Shown: one piece after another, positions 5,631-6,618 of the stretch
How positions within the stretch are numbered: position 1 is the first letter of the stretch
Layout: the number at the start of each line of letters is the position of its first letter
From: an uncultured Verrucomicrobiota bacterium
GTDB lineage: Bacteria > Verrucomicrobiota > Verrucomicrobiia > Limisphaerales > UBA9464
Assembly: GCA_903925515.1 (NCBI GenBank)
Contig: CAIYFP010000472.1
Coordinates: 1 to 6,618 of the forward strand
Reading direction: 5' to 3'
DNA: 6,618 nucleotides
Notes under the pieces: model-generated
Database searches by the model: none
Seen by the model: only the letters and a program-made list of their open reading frames with translations
Told to the model about the DNA's origin: nothing
Position numbers and translations under genes: made by a program

Positions 5631-6371
5631 ATGAATGACCATGGATCGCAGATTCAGGAGCCATCGGATGCCCGGGTGGTGGGCGAATATCTGGGCCATT
5701 GCCTGCCCATGCGTTGGGTCTGGCTGATGGGCACGGTGGCCGACGCGCCCGCCGCGGCGCGCATGCAGGGCATCCTGTTTGGCGAGGACGGGACCTTGCA
5801 GGACTTGACCCGCCCCGGATTGCGCGAGCAGGTCATCGAGGCCGTCATGGAGTTCCCGGTGCTCCAGCAAGGCTTGCTGCGTGAGGCGCGGGATTTCCGG
5901 CGGTTTCGCGACGGGTTCAAGGGTGGGCAGCCTTCGGCCCGGGACGTGGAGTTGTTCATGTTGGACATGGATTATCGCCTCCTGCGTCGCCGGGGCGCCC
6001 TGATCGGCCTTGGGATGCGTCGTGCATCGCCCGACCAGCGGCACGAGGCCAGCCTCATCGAATATCGAAGGCCGACCCGATTTCCGCTGTGGCGTCACGT
6101 GTACCTGTTCGTGGTGCACGACATGGCGACGGGAAGTCCCGTGGTCCGGATCCAGGAATGGGTCAAGCCGCTGCTCAGGCCATGGAAGGAGTCGTTCTAC
6201 AAGGATGTGTCGCTTGCATGGTCATCCGACTCAAGGCATGTCCGGTTTGGGGTGGGGCGTCGCCTGCGGCAAACCTTTAGCCTTGCATGTCCGGAGGAGG
6301 TTTCCCGGGCGACATGGGTTGACGACCACGAGAGCCTGAAGGCCTTTTTCGAGCCGGTTTCCTGGCATTGA
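5631..6371 (+). CDS. Hypothetical protein, 246 residues, unrecognised
   Basis: The frame has high third-position GC and a balanced composition, unlike the shadow frames around it. There is no signal peptide or clear membrane span, so it is probably cytoplasmic. Visible parts: a Trp/Met-rich segment MRWVWLMG (27-34), a helical middle rich in Arg and Leu (62-123), an aromatic patch RFPLWRHVYLFVVHD (150-164), and WSSDSRHVRFGVG (197-209), which recalls a single TolB/WD-type blade strand but is too little to assign a fold. I do not recognise the family. ATG 5631 has no Shine-Dalgarno sequence; the inverted repeat at 5606-5620 is there instead, so the start is less certain than the frame, and Met27 (5709) is a possible alternative. 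One internal CCATGG (6180) is the only one inside any intact gene. Confidence 0.75.
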   Translation: MNDHGSQIQEPSDARVVGEYLGHCLPMRWVWLMGTVADAPAAARMQGILFGEDGTLQDLTRPGLREQVIEAVMEFPVLQQGLLREARDFRRFRDGFKGGQPSARDVELFMLDMDYRLLRRRGALIGLGMRRASPDQRHEASLIEYRRPTRFPLWRHVYLFVVHDMATGSPVVRIQEWVKPLLRPWKESFYKDVSLAWSSDSRHVRFGVGRRLRQTFSLACPEEVSRATWVDDHESLKAFFEPVSWH

Positions 6372-6544
6372 CGACGTCGATGGATGGGAACGTCATGGGC
6401 CATGGGACTGGGGAAATCGTTGGGACCCGCAAGGCAGAACGTCGCATCGGGGCGCGTCGGCCGCGGCATTCGCTGGGATGGCGGCCGCCTTGGGCCGCTA
6501 GTGTCGTGTCTCACAAATGGCTGGTGTTGGGTTGCTCCAAGAAT
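6372..6544. other. Gene-free end region
   Basis: No frame with coding character. It contains one CCATGG (6410) and GC-rich palindromic words such as GCGGCCGC. The TAGTGTCGTGTCTCACAAAT at about 6500-6519 looks like an insertion-sequence terminus to me, but nothing else supports that. Confidence 0.4.
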
Positions 6545-6618
6545 GCCCCGGGGCAAGGCGTGAGGACGGAGCCTACCCGCAGCGGTCTGGGACGGACGAA
6601 CAACGAAGCCCCGGGGCA
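6545..6618. repeat. Direct repeat of the palindrome GCCCCGGGGCA
   Basis: GCCCCGGGGCA occurs at 6545-6555 and again at 6608-6618, the last base of the window. Each contains the perfect palindrome GCCCCGGGGC. The 52 bases between them have no coding character. The second copy may be cut by the window end, so a longer repeat unit cannot be excluded. Confidence 0.5.

Overview
The window is about 6.6 kb of GC-rich bacterial DNA (roughly 63-65% GC by eye) with unusually low coding density. Intact genes cover a little under half of it. Lipoprotein signal peptides with good lipoboxes, a relic of an IS66-type transposase and high third-position GC point to a high-GC Gram-negative bacterium. No marker gene allows a phylum call. 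The hairpin-rich spacer near 5.0-5.16 kb resembles dispersed palindromic repeats I associate with Planctomycetota/Verrucomicrobiota genomes, but that is recollection, not a match.

Layout. 1-660: no convincing gene. 665-779: five degenerate copies of a 23-bp tandem repeat, the last overlapping the start codon of the next gene. 762-2006: the best recognised gene, a stand-alone ATPase of the AAA_14/DUF4143 type. 2007-2565: non-coding, with a GC-poor patch and several perfect inverted repeats. 2566-2764 (minus strand): decayed C-terminal end of an IS66-family transposase. 2882-3574: an open frame with a strong Shine-Dalgarno sequence, broken by one TAG, whose final stop overlaps the next start codon (ATGA). 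3571-3891 and 3929-4534: two tandem, related small lipoproteins. 4552-4719: a 55-residue protein. 4720-5501: gene-free spacer with GC-rich hairpins. 5502-5600: a possible mini-ORF. 5631-6371: an unrecognised 246-residue protein. 6372-6618: gene-free, ending in a repeated GC palindrome.

The genes from 2882 to 4719 look like one plus-strand transcription unit. The interrupted gene is coupled to lipoprotein 1 by an ATGA overlap, lipoprotein 2 follows after 37 bases, and the 55-residue gene 17 bases later. The two lipoproteins share about half their residues over their first ~42 mature positions, so they look like a duplication. The unit suggests a small envelope-associated module of unknown function. 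The ATPase and the 246-residue protein show no clear functional link to it.

Two signals fall outside ordinary annotation. The palindrome CCATGG occurs 20 times, about nine times the composition-based expectation, and almost only outside the intact genes. The 23-bp tandem array runs directly into the ATPase start codon.
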